Notes: generated by a model not told the origin, from the sequence alone. A stretch of 64,000 nt of DNA from Coccinella septempunctata (GCF_907165205.1 NC_058195.1:24572936-24636935); one strand, 5' to 3'; shown: positions 29,825-39,979, counted from the stretch's first letter. Numbers and translations are program-made.

Positions 29825-30166
29825 TCAAATAAACCAATATAAATCATCTCCCTCCCTCTCACAAACACTCACTCTATCAAAATCTATTATATGAGATTCA
29901 TCAAAGTAATGGGAACAAAGTGCTGTTTTTTCCCTATTTCTCATATTTTTCAAATCATTTTTATGCTGTTTTATCCTATTATTTAAATACTGTCTTGTTT
30001 GACCGATATATACCTTATTGCAACTTGAGCAAGGGATCTTATAAATCAATCCTGAAAGTTGTCCTTTATCTAATCTATCATTCAAATTACTATAGATGAT
30101 TTTTCCTATAGTTTTCAGGTTATAAAATACTATCTTTACATTTTCATTAGTTGAACAACGTCTCAT
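29825..30166 (-). pseudogene. Penelope-like element GIY-YIG endonuclease domain, second family
   Basis: The minus-strand frame reads LIYKIPCSSCNKVYIGQTRQYL, then IKQHKNDLKN and HIIDFDRVSV: the GIY-YIG core preceded by the CxxC motif specific to Penelope-like endonucleases. It is clearly a different family from the copy at 8136-8497 (little identity outside the motif). The reverse transcriptase part lies upstream at 30766-31099, in pieces. The region between them is frame-shifted. Confidence 0.8.
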
Positions 30167-30765
30167 TTGTTCAGATAAACCAGAATATATGGTATCTTAA
30201 AATAAATGTTTTTTCCGACATCAATATCTGAATCCCCCTCATTCTTAACATTCGTTGATTCCTTCTTGTTAATTTCATTAACTTTCTTTTTATCTTTTAA
30301 TAAGATCCGAAAATTTACGAGGGTAGTTGTTTTTTTCTAAAATACTTTTTATTCTCGTAATGTTGTCATTGTAAATTTAGAGTCACTTAGTTTGATAGCT
30401 CTGAAAAGGAGGTTTGAAATAGCATTGATCTTGAAAACTAAAGGATGAGTGGAGAGATAATTTACAATCCTGCCAGCACTGGTAGGCTAACATACCAATT
30501 CGTCATTAACCTTTGATCATGAGATCTCCGCAACAGTACATCCAGAAATGGAACTGCATTATCCGATTCTCTCAATCTTAGGATGATCTAAAACAATTAC
30601 TATAATATCGAACATTACAAGTATGGCAAAAGATTGAATTAAATTTGAAATAGTTAGAGGCAAACAAGAAGTCAATTAAACTCAAAAAACTCTTCCTATC
30701 CAAAACCGTGTAGGCCGATATTGTATACCATCTCTTATTAATAATTCGAGTGACCATCTCATGTG

Positions 30766-31099
30766 TTACATTTGAAAAAGGGACACCACATCAAAGGAGA
30801 CCAACACATAGCCCGGAGGAAGAATCAAATCTTTTATTTGTTCCACGAATTCGAATGAGTTCTTTATTTGATATTCAAAAGTACTAATAACATCCTTCAA
30901 AACATCATGATACATCATGATCAAATTGAGCAATGTTACAAGATGGAGAGTCAATTCTGTTAACAATTGGTCTTAAGTGTAGACCCTGTTTATGAGTCTT
31001 TCTCAGACAATATAAACGTGGTGGAACAGCGTTATATTTTCTCATTTTCTTTCTTTGTTGGTCTGTTAGAAAACCGTTTTCATATAATTCATCAATCAA
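30766..31099 (-). pseudogene. Penelope-like reverse transcriptase fragment
   Basis: Two overlapping frames hold the fingers of a Penelope reverse transcriptase: 31099-30905 has MIDELYENGFLTDQQRKKM, then PPRLYCLRKTHKQGLHLRPIV (the PPRLYGLPKIHK-RPIVS type signature), and 30966-30766 continues to YVLVSFDVVSLF, the first catalytic block with its Asp. A frameshift lies between. Just upstream, 31125-31180 matches the terminal-repeat segment at 7342-7400. Decayed. Confidence 0.7.
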
Positions 31100-31547
31100 C
31101 TGATAAGCTCTCGTCCCCTAATGGAATACGCTCCACGGGGGCCCTGGCGATGGCAAATTGTCTAGTTCAATTCAGATCGTAACACTAGCTGATATATATT
31201 TATATTAGTGAGAATTAATTCTGAATTAACTTTTGCTGAATTAGGGCGTTGGAAAATCCCTATCTCTGACCGAACTTCTACATCTTGAGGGTGGTGAAAA
31301 ATTCCAACCGATAGATAGACAACCAGATAACCGATCACGGAATACCGTGATCAAATCAAGAAATCAAAATCAAAATTAAAAAAAAAATTAAATGAGTTTC
31401 ATGAAACTCATTTTTTTTGCCTTTTCAAGGCAAATCGGCCAGAAAACCTGCAACTCCTGGACTACTAGTAAAGCTTTAAGTGTATAAACTTTGATGATAA
31501 TGATGAAGAAATAAATGATATTCACAATAACTGAATAAAATGAGTAC
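31100..31547. other. Penelope 5' flank and dynein intron edge
   Basis: Includes the terminal-repeat segment 31125-31180 and several small perfect hairpins: GATCACGGAATACCGTGATC (31335-31354), AATGAGTTTCATGAAACTCATT (about 31391-31412) and TGCCTTTTCAAGGCA. I see no CTGANGA/GAAA pair here, so no hammerhead is called. The exon donor GTACTCA begins at 31547 (minus). Confidence 0.45.
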
Positions 31548-31725
31548 CTGCAACCAAGCTTCCAGTATATCTTGCATAGTCAACAATTTATCTTCCCAAG
31601 CCTGCATTTCGTGTTCAAATGCTTTTACATATGGTGAACCACGCATAGTTTGAGCTTTCAAAATATGATCATCCATTAAAACTTGTATATCATCCACTGC
31701 TGATAATATATGAACTCCAGTTTCT
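31548..31725 (-). CDS. Axonemal dynein heavy chain, coding exon (N-terminal side of the linker)
   Basis: Upstream neighbour of the exon at 6414-6676. The translation carries GVHILSAVDDIQVLMDDH, then KAQTMRGSPYVKAFEHEM and LLTMQDILEAWLQ, diagnostic for axonemal heavy chains (the VDDIQ-LLDDH and TMRGSP blocks). The acceptor is TTTTTGCAG|A at 31725 and the donor is TTGCAG|GTACTC after 31548. The exon is 178 bp; the first base completes a codon from the previous exon and it ends in phase 0. Joined to 6676-6414 it reads AWLQ-NQATWMYLEPIF, as in the family. It has no disabling change. The preceding exon, which should encode the region before GVHILS, was not found up to 64000. Confidence 0.92.
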
Positions 31726-31972
31726 CTGCAAAAATAAAAAAGTAATTATTTTTCGGAGCAACTCTGATGGCCGACGGGAGAAATTTCACTGAAGTTTCAG
31801 TACATAATTGTGGTACAGTTTTTCATAAAAATTTACTGCTTCTTTCAATTCTGACGCAAAAAAAAAGGAAGCAAGCTTATTTAAATATTATCATTCAGTG
31901 GTCATCTAAAAATTCATGTGATCTTATATGACATAATTTGGATAAATATCTTCTTGAACGTTACAGTAGGAA

Positions 31973-31974
<2 letters not shown>
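31726..31974. other. Start of the upstream dynein intron
   Basis: A polypyrimidine tract and acceptor precede the exon on the minus strand. No other feature is seen up to the (TA)n tract. Confidence 0.5.

Positions 31975-32005
<31 letters not shown>
31975..32005. repeat. (TA)n at the 3' end of an R4-like LINE fragment
   Basis: About 31 bp of TA followed by a T-run (poly(A) of the minus-strand LINE). Confidence 0.9.
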
Positions 32006-32013
<8 letters not shown>

Positions 32014-32652
32014 TCCAATCACCTTTACAGGGGAGTACGAGAAACCACCGGGCACTATGCCAAGGTGGGATCACGAGCAATGGAGAAATCGTCGGACAAT
32101 GCGTGTTGTTCCCAATATCACCTCTTTCTGAGCACTCGAAATAACATAGCCATCCAGCTCCAGCAGCATTGTGTTCACGGAAAGATGTTCTTCAACAAGC
32201 CCGTTTACCGAGACTACCAGTGGAACAACGGTTACTTGCTTTAACTGGTACATTTCTTTTAAGTTGAATGACAAGTCATAGTATTTACTAATTTTTTCCG
32301 TGTACGCCCTAGAGATATTATCATCCGATGGTACTGTGATGTCTATAATGTAACAAATTTTGCTTTCTTTTTTGAACAGAACGATATCCGGTCGGTTGTT
32401 CGCCACTGGTCTTTCGGTCACTATCGTGGTATCCCAATATAATTTATAGGATTCGTTCTCGAGGACACCCTCAGGTAAGTAGAGATGATTTTTTTTCTTA
32501 ACTTTGAGGAGATTGTATTTCAGCGCAATGGCCTGGTGATAAATTTTCGCCATTTGGTTGTGCCTGTCGGTATATTCTCTAGGCGCAAGGATGGAGCACC
32601 CAGATGTCACGTGCTGAATATGCTCTCGTCCCTGCCCGCATTTCCGACACAA
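32006..32652 (-). mobile_element. R4-clade-like LINE, 5'-truncated copy
   Basis: On the minus strand it ends ...GGTGATTGG followed by poly(A) and (TA)n. Its 5' side stops at another A/T and (TA)n tract (32653-32680), which is also the 3' boundary of the larger copy. Two relatives therefore lie end to end in TA repeats. Confidence 0.7.
32071..32652 (-). pseudogene. R4-like LINE C-terminus: CCHC and restriction-like endonuclease
   Basis: The C-terminal part of an R2/R4-type protein that nicks the target with a PD-(D/E)xK nuclease. It has a CCHC motif (CRKCGQGREHIQHVTSGC), KLYWDTTIVTERPV, the catalytic block NRPDIVLFKKESKICYIIDI (PD...D-x-K type), and the tail AQKEVILGTTRIVRRFL. The open frame has no stop, but the reverse transcriptase is missing (5' truncation). 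It is related to, but clearly different from, the protein at 32752-36195. Confidence 0.8.
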
Positions 32653-32680
32653 ATATATATATATATTTTTTTTTTGTTTT
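32653..32680. repeat. (TA)n plus T-run between two R4-like LINEs
   Basis: AATATATATATATATTTTTTTT-type tract. Read on the minus strand it is the poly(A)-(TA)n 3' junction of the full-length R4-like element. Confidence 0.85.
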
Positions 32681-35600
32681 TTTTTTCACACCTCAACGTG
32701 GTACGTTCTCTAACAATGCCCGGGTAGGATAACCAAGAGCACTGTTTAGTGTCAGTATGGAGAGATTATTCGTCGCACGATTCCGACCGTACCCAATATT
32801 GCCGCCTTCTGCATCCACAATATTGTGTTTCCAGGTAAGTTTAGCTCTTTTATATGTTGCACTGTTCTCCTGTGTACTAGACCGTTAACACTTATTACCA
32901 ATGGCATTATAGACACCTTCCTGAGCTGCCACATCGATTTCATTTCCTGAGCTAATATTTTATATTTTTCATGTTTTTCTGCATAGGTTTTGGACAGATT
33001 GTGATCCGAAGGCACAGCGAAATCTACCAGGATTGCGGACTTTTCGGCCTTATTCCAGATGACCATGTACGGCCGATTGTGTTCAACTTTTCTGTCAGAG
33101 ATGATCGTGACATCCCAGTACATTTTGGTTTTTTCATCCTCCAGGACCGACTGAGGTGAGTATCTATAATGTGGGGTAAAGCCATTGAGCAAGTCCTTGC
33201 TTATGCATACCAACTGGTGAACCACTTTACCCATATTATCATGCCTTTCCAGGTATTTAGTCTGAGCTATTGTACTACAGCCTGCCGTCAGATGATATAT
33301 TGTCTCCTCGGCCACGCCGCACATCCTGCATTTGGTGGTCTCTATGTCCTGATGTAAAATGTGCTTGACGTATACTCGAGTCTTAACAACCTGATCCTGG
33401 ATCGCCAGAACTGCACCCTCAGTTTCCGGAAACAGGTACCCAGACGTTAGGTAGGTGTTCGACATCTTTATATCAACGTCTGCCTGTTTAAGGCTAGCAT
33501 AGAACCTGCCGTGTATGGTTTTATTCTGCCAAGTTGTTCTCATCCTTACTAAGGCATCTTCTACTTCAGGTTCTTCTGAACGTGACAAATTCAGGACTGT
33601 GAAATTTTTATCCCCATCAACTATCGTTCTGTAGAAAGGTAAGTTCTTATTTCTGAAATAATTTCTTAGTTTATCTCTTTCTTTCAGAATCATCACTTCT
33701 AGGTTTGCCAATCCTCGCCCTCCTTCCTCCCGGGGTACGTACAGCCTTTCAATGGCTGAATTGGGATGCAGCATACCCCGTTTAGTCAGCATTGTGCGGA
33801 TTTTTTGGTCCAGTCGCTCCAGATCGGTTTTTGACCAGGTGAGTATGCCAGCGGTGTATGCGAGTGGTTGTATCGCCCAGACGTTGATAGCCACAACCTT
33901 GTTTTTTTCATTTAGGTGTGTGCTTAGAATCTTGTTTACCCTTCTTACTAGTTCCCCCTCAGCTATCTTCTTGTTTTCCTTTTGTCTTATTTCGTAAGAT
34001 TGCTGGATTCCCAGATATCTATACGTGCTTTCAACTCCCAAATTTCTTATACAGTCTCCGTCTCTTAGTGTGATGTTTTCATTTTCTGTTAGTTTTCCTC
34101 TTCTTACGTGAACAGTCGCGCACTTATCCAAGCCAAACTTCATTCGAATATCCTCACTAAAGGCCCTAACAATCTCCATCTCTCCCTCTAGTTGTTGTTT
34201 CCCCCTGGCAAACAATTTCAGGTCGTCCATATAGAAAAGGTGGGTCAATTTCGTTACATCGTCGATGGCATACCCATAAGCGCTTCTATTCAGTATGTTA
34301 CTCAGCGGATTCAGAGCGAGACAGAACCATAGAGGGCTCAGACTATCCCCCTGAAAAATGCCTCTTTTTATTGAAATAGTTTGGGTTCTGTATGTTTGGG
34401 TTGTTCCTTTCACTGACAATATTGTTCTCCATGTCGACATCAGGTGGCGGAGAAGACCGGAGACTTGTTGATCAACTTTATAGATATCCAAAATTTTGAT
34501 CAACCAGGAATGGGGCATAGAGTCATAAGCTCTCTGGTAATCGATCCAACTCATAGATATGTTCTTTAGTCGTTTTCTGGCTTGCTTAGTGACGACGTTG
34601 TCAATTACCAGCAGTTCTTTACTTCCTCTAGCTTTATGCTTGCACCCATTTTGTTCCCAGGCTAAGATGTTATTTCTTTTAATATGGGAGTATAGTTTCT
34701 GACTGATGATAGATGTTAGTATTTTGTATGCTGATGGAAGACACGTTATGGGCCTGTAATTCTTTGGTTGTGTGAGGTCGCCCTTCTTTGGAATCATGTG
34801 CGTCAGTCCTTCAGTAAAATATGAGGGGATTTCTTGAGGATTCTTCAAAGTGCTTTGAAGTAGATTTGCAAGTTTTTTGTGGCAACTAGTGAAGGTCTTC
34901 CACCAGTAGTTGTGAATGCCATCTATACCTGGTGCTGTCCAGTTCCTCATTATCTTGAAGACTGCAATTAAATCTGACTCTGAGATATTAATTTCTGGCA
35001 TTGCTGTGTAGCCCGACGAGTTTCGGATTTCGGTGTCGATCCACCGCGCTCCGTTATCGTGTTCTACGCTTTGTGACCAAATGTCTTTCCAGAATGCCGT
35101 CATTCTCTCTTCGGTTGGTGTCTCCTTTTGCTGTTTTGTATCCTCTGTCTCTATTTGTCGGAAGAATAGCCGTTGATTGTTAGCGAAAAGGTTGTTTTGT
35201 TTATACCTCAATGTTCTCTGATGATATCTTCGGATCCTGTTGCCCAGTGCTGCTATTTTTTGTTTCAGCATTTCAGTATGAACGGTGATTTTCTGTCGGT
35301 GCTGAGGATCAGTGAGTTTAATCTTCACTCTTCTGGCATATTTTCTCGTTTTCTTCATTACCTTTCGACTTGGGGTCTCACTGTTGAGGAATGTATGCAA
35401 TACTCCTATTTCCTTTCGTAAATAGTCGATCTTTCTATTCAGTCTAGTTTCCCAGGGTGCTCTTTGTTCACGGTCCGGTCTATTGGGCGTAGTTGCAGTT
35501 TGATTTTGATTTTGTATATCGGTGATAACTCTGGCAGCGCAATAGATTTTGTGGCATAGGTCTTCCAACGTTCCTGCGGAATCAAGAATGCTTGAGAGTG

Positions 35601-36404
35601 CTTCGTTAACTTTTCGGACTACTCTTTTGGCTTCAGCATTAATCTTTAGTCTTGTTATCTGCGGCCTTCCCTCCATTGACATTCCTTCATATCTTAAATT
35701 AATTTCCTGGTACATGAGTGTTATCTCTCTATTCAGTTCTTCATCTTCTTGTATCTGTTGCCCTTCGGAATCTGATTGTTCATTCAGGCGCGGTTGAATG
35801 TTGCTTCGTCTGTTAATTGATCTTCGGACTGAGTCAGTTCTTCTGTTTCGTCCAGCTTGTACAAAATCTGTTTTCATGAGCTCTAGTTCGTCAGGTGAAA
35901 TGAGTCGACGTGTTTTTATGTTAGCAATTTGAGCTGCTAGGTGTTGGGACGTGAACGGTTTATCAGGGTAAGATTCATGCCATCGCAATTGAAGTTCTGC
36001 GCGATAATTACTCTTATGTGTCTCTCCTTCAGTGACTTGGTAGTAAGCACGCATCAGAGTAAAATTCATCTCTCTGCTCCAGTGCTGCCTTACCCTTTGA
36101 CGAGAAACAGCGGGGCTGAGGCGGACGTTCCGCCTTTGATTGCCCAAGCTGTTGCTCTGAGTGGGGTTGTCAGGCCTTATGGTGCCATTTCGCACGGAAG
36201 CGCCATTTGCTCCACTTTCCTGTGCTAGGGACTGTATCGAGGTGCCCCCAGGCGCAATCCCATCACCGGGGGTGGGTTCCGAGGCTCTGATTTGTCGATC
36301 GAAAGCATATTATATTCTCATCGTAGGGGTAGCTAACCCCTAACGGTGGTTGACTTAGGTACGCGGGGCCGTCACTCCCCGATGGCTTTCACCACCCTGC
36401 GTTA
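32681..36404 (-). mobile_element. R4-clade-like LINE, near full length
   Basis: The 3' end (minus) is GTTGAGGTGTG, poly(A), (TA)n. A 1147-codon frame occupies 36195-32752. About 200 bp of GC-richer 5' untranslated region (36196-36404) follow, with CCCCCAGGCGC and TCACCGGGGGTG words. The 5' side abuts the terminal 70 bp of a DD41D inverted repeat (36405-36475) and then (TA)n. Confidence 0.8.
32752..36195 (-). CDS. R4/Dong-like LINE polyprotein: reverse transcriptase plus restriction-like endonuclease (1147 aa)
   Basis: Single-ORF LINE protein for target-primed reverse transcription. The N-terminal 100 residues contain a helical, Myb-like DNA-binding segment (HWSREMNFTLMRAYY). The reverse transcriptase runs from about residue 400 to 690: GIDGIHNYWWKTF, PKNYRPITCLP, MSWIDYQRAYDSMPHSWL (first Asp), KRGIFQGDSLSPL and FYMDDLKLF (catalytic pair), the combination typical of the R4/Dong group. 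C-terminal: CCHC (CRMCGVAEETIYHLTAGC), then MYWDVTIISDRKVEHNRP, the nuclease block and the WMQKAAILGTVGIVRR tail. The nuclease block reads RPYMVI where relatives here and elsewhere have RPDIV(L), so the catalytic Asp is Tyr. The frame is otherwise intact; I expect a defective nuclease. Confidence 0.9.
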   Translation of the reverse strand: MRNGTIRPDNPTQSNSLGNQRRNVRLSPAVSRQRVRQHWSREMNFTLMRAYYQVTEGETHKSNYRAELQLRWHESYPDKPFTSQHLAAQIANIKTRRLISPDELELMKTDFVQAGRNRRTDSVRRSINRRSNIQPRLNEQSDSEGQQIQEDEELNREITLMYQEINLRYEGMSMEGRPQITRLKINAEAKRVVRKVNEALSSILDSAGTLEDLCHKIYCAARVITDIQNQNQTATTPNRPDREQRAPWETRLNRKIDYLRKEIGVLHTFLNSETPSRKVMKKTRKYARRVKIKLTDPQHRQKITVHTEMLKQKIAALGNRIRRYHQRTLRYKQNNLFANNQRLFFRQIETEDTKQQKETPTEERMTAFWKDIWSQSVEHDNGARWIDTEIRNSSGYTAMPEINISESDLIAVFKIMRNWTAPGIDGIHNYWWKTFTSCHKKLANLLQSTLKNPQEIPSYFTEGLTHMIPKKGDLTQPKNYRPITCLPSAYKILTSIISQKLYSHIKRNNILAWEQNGCKHKARGSKELLVIDNVVTKQARKRLKNISMSWIDYQRAYDSMPHSWLIKILDIYKVDQQVSGLLRHLMSTWRTILSVKGTTQTYRTQTISIKRGIFQGDSLSPLWFCLALNPLSNILNRSAYGYAIDDVTKLTHLFYMDDLKLFARGKQQLEGEMEIVRAFSEDIRMKFGLDKCATVHVRRGKLTENENITLRDGDCIRNLGVESTYRYLGIQQSYEIRQKENKKIAEGELVRRVNKILSTHLNEKNKVVAINVWAIQPLAYTAGILTWSKTDLERLDQKIRTMLTKRGMLHPNSAIERLYVPREEGGRGLANLEVMILKERDKLRNYFRNKNLPFYRTIVDGDKNFTVLNLSRSEEPEVEDALVRMRTTWQNKTIHGRFYASLKQADVDIKMSNTYLTSGYLFPETEGAVLAIQDQVVKTRVYVKHILHQDIETTKCRMCGVAEETIYHLTAGCSTIAQTKYLERHDNMGKVVHQLVCISKDLLNGFTPHYRYSPQSVLEDEKTKMYWDVTIISDRKVEHNRPYMVIWNKAEKSAILVDFAVPSDHNLSKTYAEKHEKYKILAQEMKSMWQLRKVSIMPLVISVNGLVHRRTVQHIKELNLPGNTILWMQKAAILGTVGIVRRIISPY

Positions 36405-36469
36405 TTTTCAGATTTCAAATATGTCTAGTTCTCCAGAAACGTCTAATAGGCACTCGAACTTGAGACACC

Positions 36470-36475
<6 letters not shown>
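36405..36475. repeat. Terminal 70 bp of a DD41D-type inverted repeat
   Basis: Matches 59243-59305 in the same orientation (ATGTCTAGTTCTCCAGAAAC, GTCTAATAG, ACTTGAGACACCCTGTA). It is the end of one inverted repeat, placed next to a (TA)n tract and to the 5' end of the R4-like LINE. Confidence 0.75.
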
Positions 36476-36515
<40 letters not shown>

Positions 36516-36532
36516 TCAAAGTAATTTAACTC

Positions 36533-36576
<44 letters not shown>
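36473..36576. repeat. Two (TA)n microsatellites
   Basis: 36473-36514 and 36537-36576, separated by CTCAAAGTAATTTAACTCCC. Confidence 0.95.
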
Positions 36577-36580
<4 letters not shown>

Positions 36581-37326
36581 TAATTACAACATTTATAAAT
36601 TGGGATTATGATATTGTTCGAAGTTCTCTACAGAGCTAAAATATTTTCGAAGCCCAAAAACTTCCGGTTATACAGGGAGTGAAAATAAATTCGACGAAAA
36701 AATTTTTTTTCAAATTTTCCATTCCTGGTATGATCGAGTATTCAATAGTGAATACATTTCTGTTAAAACCATTGTATTAAATCGAATAGTTTTCAAAATA
36801 TCCAAAAAAAACTGGAAAAAAAGTCAAATATGTTAAGTCAGTAATATGTTCATTATTCTTATTTTAAATATCCTGAGAGTAAACCGTTTTTACAACATCG
36901 AAGAGGAAGGATGTTAAAAGGTCATGCACCTTTTGGATTTCAAAAATATCATCACAGAGTGTTTCGAATTTTGTGTTGAAAATTGTGATCTTAAATTGGC
37001 CATAACTTCTGTTTTTCAAATTAGAACCCTATTTTTTATATTTGTGTTGGATTCTGCGGTCAAAAATAATGATAGTTTTTTCACATGATTATGCTCCTAA
37101 ATTCAATAATTTCTGAGTTATTTGAGATTTTCTGGATTTATGGTGTACGTAGAGTCAAATTGATTGCATCTAAAAAAATTCAATGAATATTCTTTCGAAA
37201 CCATGGGAACACTCTGTACCCATAGAAGATAAATTATCTGTGAAATGTCATCTTAATTATCTGTTGATAATTCACAAGTGTCAGGTGTTAGTGTTATTCG
37301 TTATCTTCATTTCTCGATTTAACAAA

Positions 37327-39604
37327 ATGAACCGTTATTCTTATTACGAAATTTTGGATCTATTTTATATACATGGTGAATGTGACAGAATTATTAGTAG
37401 AACCTGCTGGGCCTTCATCGAGAAGTATCCCCATTTACCTTCCATGACGTAGAAGATCTTTAGAAAATATGTTTCAAACTTTCAAAGTTTTGGATGTGTA
37501 AGAATACAAAAGAAGGGTAATTGATGATGAGGAAAATGAAATTATTGTTTTGACTTATTTCGAAGCGAATGAGAATGCATCTACTCGAAGTGCAGCTCAT
37601 GAAATCGATTTAGACAGAAATTCAGTGCACTGAATTTTGAAAAAACACAACATGCATGACTACAAATATGAGAATGTTCATGCATTAGAACCAGGTGACT
37701 ACATAAAAAGGTTAAATTTTTGTAGAGGAATATTAGAAAAACTTGAAAATGATGAAAATTTTTTGAAAAAGTTCATTTGGACAGACGAAGCAAAATTCAA
37801 TAATGAAGGACTATTTAATAGGAGGAATTGCCACATTTGGAGAAGTGAAAATCCTCATAGAAAAAGACAAAGAAACCCCCAGAACAAATTTAGTTTAAAT
37901 GTGTTTGCTCTTTTGATGAACAATAAAGTGCGGTACTATACTTCATTCACTTTTATTTTAGCAGTCGGTTGGCCATGGAAATTTGACACATTTCACTCTG
38001 TATAGTACGAAAATGTGGGGTTATGAAGCTTGTCAAAACATTTTTGGGTTTTAAATCAACGCTATGTTGCCCGTTCTACATAAAAGTTTCTGTTATTACG
38101 TACTTTATCACAATGTCGAATCTCTTCGGAAAATATGTGACGAACATAATTGAAGTTTATACAAACTGATTGAAGGCATACCAAATCCAGTTATTTGTAT
38201 GGAGAATGAGAATACAAGAGATCAGTATAATATCATAATATGCACTAGCTTGAGGACAGTTAATGTTCGTTATCTTCTTTGGCTTACATCATTTGTAGAT
38301 TTCAAAAATATTAACCCGAAGATGAAATGCTTATGATGCAGTGGTTGGGAATGGTTATCTCCCGAAGGAATTAACAGATAATTAAGAGAAGGTTAAATTC
38401 TTCAACAAAAATCATCTTGCATCAATATGAGTAAAAGGAATTGAAGGAAGTTTCAAGTTAAGATGAACTTCACCTTTGAACAAAAATTTCACATGAATAA
38501 ACAAGTAACAGGGCAACTTGCGCGTATTTGTGGCTTTTTATCTTAATACATTGATGTAATAATAATAATTAGGTGTTTATTAGTACCTTAAGACATTTAC
38601 ATTGTATAGGACAAGTCAAATGAAAAATAGAAAAATCCATTTTAGGGAACTTATTCTTCGATAACATTTATCGAAAATCCTGTAGTAAACTTTTCGCATT
38701 AATTCACTCAAACATAAAATTCTCAAATGCCACCACTTTTTTGGGTCTCCCAATAGAAGGAAATTCTTTGTCATCCTCTTCATTCACAATTTTTCTGATT
38801 GTGGAAATATTCAGCTGAAATATAAGTTGTTTAGATTCAGATGAAACATTATATAAATTCTCTTACATTGAATATGTTCGCTACCGTCTGACGTATTGTG
38901 GATTTTAGAATATCAGGGTTATCAGCGCCTATAACTATTTGAATGAGCGGACCTGAATTCTAAATAGCACTTCCTGAAACCCTGTCTCTTTTTTCAATCA
39001 CTTTCGGCATTTTCGTAATTAAAATTTATATTAGTTGTGGCAACGGCGTTATGACGTTAACGACATTTCATGAGTGCCAACCTAACTTCGTTCTAGTTAC
39101 AAAAACTTGAGAAAATTATTTCATGGCCAACCGACTGCTAAAATAAATTTGAATGAAGTATAAATTTATGAAGAAAATTTAAATACAGAAAAATATTTGG
39201 AAATCCTGAGAAATTTTGTTTCTGAGTTTTTGGATGAACTGCCGTTGAGTATGTCGACTACCGCATATTATCAATTGGATGGGGCTCCGGCACATAGTTC
39301 GCACGAGGTGTCTGAAGAACTGAATGCAATGCTTGGTAATCGGTGGATCGGACGCCGTTCTTCACTGTTTTGGCCCCCACGATCTCCCGATCTTACTCCC
39401 TTAGATTTTTATTTATGGGGTAGAATAAAAAACATAGTCTATGAATCTCCTATTGAAAGCAAAGAAGATTTGAAACGGCGTGTGGAGGATGCTTTCCACT
39501 CGCTAAAGGGGGAGGAAATTGAGCGAGCGACTTACCGAGGTGTTTCAAGACGTATTCGAAAGTGTGTGGAACAAAATGGTTACCATATTGAAACTCTTAC
39601 CTGA
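37327..39604 (+). pseudogene. DD41D transposase pseudogene, split by a 1.2-kb transposon
   Basis: Starts MNRYSYYEILDLFYIHGEC, comparable to the N-terminus of the intact copy at 9948. In-frame stops occur near 37450, 37500 and 37634. From 37637 the frame is open: FIWTDEAKFNNEG holds the first catalytic Asp. The 37941-39158 element interrupts after FALLMNNKVRYY. The second half, from about 39197, has YYQLDGAPAHS (second Asp) and WPPRSPDLTPLDFYLWG (third Asp), again with 41 residues between second and third. A one-base shift accompanies the interruption. About 40% similar by eye to the intact copy, so a distinct family within DD41D. Confidence 0.85.
37941..39158 (+). mobile_element. Non-autonomous DNA transposon, 1.2 kb, copy B
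   Basis: Begins CTTCATTCACTTTTATTTTA and ends with the inverse, TA on each side (37939-37940, 39159-39160). It is the opposite-orientation twin of copy A at 13737-14963, with the same embedded transposase N-terminal remnant (on the minus strand here, MPKVIEKRDRVS, then an early stop; NISTIRKIVNEEDDKEFPSI after an intron-like break). A LINE-tail-like segment at 38565-38625 is conserved in both copies, so it belonged to the ancestor. Confidence 0.85.
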
Positions 39605-39694
39605 TCATTTATTTTGTTAATTTGAGTTTTGAAACGAATTTTTATTTTTATTATCATAATTTATTTATAATCATAATTCGGTGTACTGAAGTAG

Positions 39695-39920
39695 TGTAGC
39701 ATATATGGGTTGTGTTATAATAAAGAACAAGAACGTTCTATTCTATGTTGATTTGATCAGGTCATGCGTGATGGGATGACGCATGACCAACATGTAATGA
39801 GAAGTGTTAACGAGATTTTGTACACTGTAGAGAGTCCAGAAATAAAGATATAGAAAACGCTCCAGAGTTTAATTAATATTACTCATAATATATAATATAT
39901 TATAAAGTGAACATCAGACA
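39695..39920 (+). repeat. 5' LTR of the Gypsy-type element
   Basis: 226 bp, TG...CA boundaries, followed at once by TGGTGTCAGGTG (primer-binding site). Pairs with 57994-58219. Confidence 0.9.
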
Positions 39921-39979
39921 TGGTGTCAGGTGTTAAACCAATAATAATAACAATAATTTCGTCATAAGATTGCCGAGAT

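Noticed and set aside
31335..31412. Small perfect hairpins near the Penelope flank considered as hammerhead or terminator elements.
   Set aside because: No CTGANGA/GAAA core is present, and bacterial terminators do not apply in this eukaryotic context.
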